Source: Mantis religiosa (taxonomy: Eukaryota > Arthropoda > Insecta > Mantodea > Mantidae). Taken from it: 64,000 nucleotides of DNA. Each line of letters begins with the position of its first letter. The stretch's first letter is position 1. A program made the translations under genes and the position numbers. The stretch is from contig CM060952.1 of assembly GCA_030765055.1 (NCBI GenBank), positions 175,196,518 to 175,260,517 of the forward strand. Reading direction: 5' to 3'. Shown here in pieces: positions 59,986 through 64,000 of the stretch. Below the pieces are notes generated by a model that did not search any database, was not told where the DNA came from, and saw only the letters and a list, made by a program, of their open reading frames with translations.

Positions 59986-60008
59986 AAGAAGAAGAAGAAG
60001 AAGAAGAA
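59955..60008. repeat. (GAA)n microsatellite
   Basis: About 17 GAA triplets after an impure AAG/AGG lead; no LINE body recognised beside it. Confidence 0.95.
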
Positions 60009-60269
60009 GGTACCGCAACATCTACATTTATTTAACAGCTGGTCGCTCTGTAGTGGCTTTGAAATGCTATTCCTCTTGTATTACAAAATGAAAAATGGAC
60101 GAACTGCGAATTCTCCTTTGAGAAAAGCGCAAGAATTTGAAAACTGAAATCAGTAAATGATATCAAATATGCTTGTGGTATGTATACACAATTGCTACAC
60201 ATAATTGTATTTTATTTTTAAAGATCACTACAGTAATTGAATAACAACTAACACTTGAGAAACGTAATA

Positions 60270-60588
60270 TGGTCCATGGTGTAATAGTCCAAAGCGGGCC
60301 CGAGCCTGTCAACCCGACTGCCGGCTTCACAGCCACATACGAAACGCAGAGGTGGGCGATTATTCAACCGATACGGGGAGGAGATGTGGTCAGTCAGTCG
60401 GAAAGTTGTTTTTATAGACCTGGGTTCAGTACCTAGTATAGTTCCCCAATTTCCTTACTTAGTTTGGGCACCGGTCTTATAGCCAGGACTTAAAATCCGC
60501 AACTCCAGGGGTGGGATCAATCCCGGTAGCATTCCGTGGTAGGGTACCAAAGCACAACGCTCTAACTCACTACGCCACGGCGCAAACT
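60270..60588 (-). mobile_element. tRNA-derived SINE, family B, copy 3
   Basis: The minus strand starts TGCGCCGTGGCGTAGTGAGT (box A), GGGATTGATCCCACC (box B, diverged), then GGATTTTAAGTCC, AGACCGGTGCCC, GACCACATCTCC and CAGTCGGGTTGACAGGC. Confidence 0.85.
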
Positions 60589-60717
60589 AACACTTGAAAC
60601 ATTCTAATAATTTAAGCAATCTTTCCTATTGCCTGAGGTTAACGCGGTGCAGTAGATAGTTAATGCTTATTAATAACACCTACAGAATACGGACAGAGAG
60701 CAGGGAGAGTCAGAGAC

Positions 60718-62372
<1,655 letters not shown>

Positions 62373-62692
62373 CAGTGTGACCCATATAAATATGAACCAT
62401 TTCAATGGGCCATAATTTCCCTTTGAAAACTCGTAGAATGTAGAAATATGTTTCAATGAACTCAGTGGCTTTGGGAGAACTGTCAACACTGACAACTGTT
62501 GACATTTGACAATCTTAAATGTCCATTTTCTTTGATACGACTATAGACACTGAAGTTTATATGAGTATCTTTAAGACATTTGTGGAGCAGCTGGATAATA
62601 TCGAATTGAGAGAAGGTTTATTTCCAGAAAGATGAAGCATCGTGCATTACATCTAATGACACCATGGAACTTGCAGCCAGTTTCTTTGACAA

Positions 62693-63620
62693 CACTCTGC
62701 AACAATGAAAATATTTAGTTCTTAAAAATAGTGAATTTACATGTATTTCCATCTGTTAAATTAAAAAATCACCATAAAAATGATAGATTAGCTCTTGTTT
62801 TGAAGATAAAGCAACATTTCCCTTTTTGGAGTGAAGATTTTAAATTTGGGGGGATTTTTTGGGGAGTTGGCACACCTGTCAAAGAACAAAACACAATCAG
62901 AGAGAAATTTTGGAAACTAAGTGATGCAAGAGTTAAGGAAGGCATTTTTGTTGGACTAAAAATAAGAGAACTTGTAAAGGATCCTTCATTAGACCAAAAT
63001 TGTGGAGGGGAAAGAAAAGGAAGCTTGGGAAGCCTTCAAGGGTGTTGTTCATAGACTTTTAGGCAACAAAAGAAATGAAAATACAAGCATTTGGTGACAG
63101 TGCTCCTGCAAAAATACCGTAACCTTTGATGCAACATGTACCTTAAGATCCATTTTCTTCACTCCCACCTAGACTTTCTCCCTCCTAGTTGTGGAGCTGT
63201 TAGTTATGAACATGGGTAGAGATTCCATCAGGACATTTCTGTTATGGAACAAAGCAATCAGAGCCGTTGGAATAAAGCAATGCTTGCGGATTACTGTTAG
63301 TTTCTGTATAGGGATTCTGCGGAACTCCATCACAAGAGGCAAGCTAAAAGACGCCGAAGTCAATAGGCCACCACATGATTCTCCTCAGACATGATTATCT
63401 GCGAAGTATTTTTCCAGCAATTTAGAACTCTTAGCATGTAATTACCAGTTTAAAATATCAAATGCACTTTCATTGTTTTTAGCATGTATGTAATCAATCC
63501 GTTAATATCTAATACTTCCATCCTTTTTGTATCATAGAAACTAGAGCTAATAAAAATTTGTCATTATCATATTTGTTTTCCTCAACCCAAAATTAGTAGG
63601 AACTTTTTTGTTGCCCAGTG
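62693..63620 (+). mobile_element. nested DNA transposon with CACTG ends
   Basis: Ends CACTCTGCAACAATGAAA and, from the right, CACTGGGCAACAAAAAAG. Flanks CAA/TAA fit a 3 bp duplication, since the sibling element has an unbroken TTTGATAATCGAATAATC at this point. A 3 bp duplication with CACT ends suggests the CACTA/CMC group, but the encoded protein is not a standard CACTA transposase. Confidence 0.8.
62731..63394 (+). pseudogene. arthropod transposon-associated protein of unknown function, broken
   Basis: Frame 62731-63054 carries REKFWKLSDARVKEGIFVGL then KIRELVKDPSLDQN. Shifted frames give EGKEKEAWEAFKGVVHRLLG and NKRNEN, HFLHSHLDFLPPSCGAVSYE, RFHQDISVMEQSNQSRWNKA, MLADYC-stop-FLYRDSAELHHK. 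This order (LSDA..KEGIFVGPQIREL.KD, FLHSHLD.FP..GAVSDEHGERFHQDI, YQG.W...ML.DYCW.L.RD) is a family I recognise as highly repeated in arthropod genomes and usually left unnamed. The N-terminal half is missing. Its position between transposon ends supports mobile-element origin. Confidence 0.75.
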
Positions 63621-64000
63621 TAATCGAATAATCTCAAAAGGTCTGTAGCCCCATATCCCCTGACCAAGCCTCACCGCATTTTTTTTCTTGTGGGTATATC
63701 TAACAATCAGAGTGTACAAAAATAGGCGACGGATAAGTAATCCATTCGAACCGAAATAAGTAACGTTGGCGAGGATACTCTCCGTAAAACTTCAGAGAAT
63801 ATGGTGAGACGTGTGCAAACTTGTATAGATACTGGTGTAGGACACTTCCAAAATTTTCTCTGAGATGTAAATAGTGTAATGTAATCTCCCAATTGTGTAT
63901 TATATTCTCCCAAATTTGCACGTGTGTCCTATTATTGGTTTAAAAGTTATGGACTATATATATAACGTTAAATCGTGTTCAGTGGTATAAAAAGAGAAGA

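Larger units (their letters stand above)
62373..63956 (+). mobile_element. long-TIR Tc1/mariner element with nested insertion
   Basis: The left end CAGTGTGACCCATATAAATA follows TA (62371-62372). The right inverted repeat (63790-63956; CTCTGAGATGTAAATAGTGT, TATTATTGGTTTAAAAGTTA) matches the element at 34504-35172, but the last 45 bp are lost. Transposase pieces flank the insertion: ACHYI..DTMELAASFFDN (about 62600-62692) and HRIFFLVGISNNQSVQK-like residues to about 63800. Confidence 0.85.

Overview
The window looks like repeat-rich intergenic DNA from an animal nuclear genome. An insect is most likely, and a cockroach-type genome would fit, but this is inference from the mix of element families and not from any species-specific gene. 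The sequence is AT-rich and holds long tri- and dinucleotide arrays, tRNA-derived SINEs, mariner/Tc1, PIF/Harbinger, hAT, Penelope-like, non-LTR and LTR elements. I found no intact host protein-coding gene and no bona fide host RNA gene. Almost every reading frame I can identify is a broken transposable-element protein.

Layout. 0-10 kb: mariner transposase C-terminus (1-458), a tRNA-like foldback repeat (2742-3627), a SINE (4498-4830), a solo LTR with ATAT duplication (5798-6366), foldback remnants (7992-8420), a long hairpin (9000-9109), a LINE 3' end (9727-10140). 10-20 kb: piggyBac-like remnant between direct repeats (11.5-12.6 kb), foldback locus (12992-13593), IS630/mariner-like pseudogene (13675-14454), LINE zinc-knuckle fragment (15950-16290), 590 bp AAT/GAT array, deleted mariner (17662-18578). 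20-30 kb: SINE, Penelope-like fragment (21760-22665), LINE fragment (24633-25165), foldback locus (25490-26100), two-gene Harbinger element (28172-29162) sitting directly upstream of a hAT pseudogene (29182-30852). 30-40 kb: SINE, near full-length mariner (33025-34241), long-TIR Tc1/mariner (34504-35172), gypsy integrase remnant, 455 bp triplet array, SINE, gypsy LTR-gag with an inverted partial LTR (38682-40000). 40-50 kb: LINE with GAA/GAG tail (40703-42091), gypsy fragments in scrambled order between inverted repeats (43831-44943), LINE (45517-46160), a 934 bp AAT/GAT array, foldback locus (49138-49690). 50-64 kb: foldback copies (51664-53135), Penelope-like (53740-54600), a complete miniature LTR element (55305-56655), 50 bp minisatellite (58101-58446), SINEs, and a long-TIR mariner (62373-63956) carrying a nested CACTG-ended element (62693-63620).

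The most promising undescribed system is the tRNA-like foldback family. Six loci carry a roughly 72 nt tRNA-like cloverleaf in an opposed arrangement; the four best (near 2.7, 13.0, 25.5 and 49.1 kb) show two minus-strand units followed by one inverted plus-strand copy. Acceptor-stem base pairs covary between copies. Second is a compact, coding-free LTR element with two LTRs, a primer-binding-like site and a 4 bp ATAT duplication. All coordinates were read by eye and element edges may be off by several bases.
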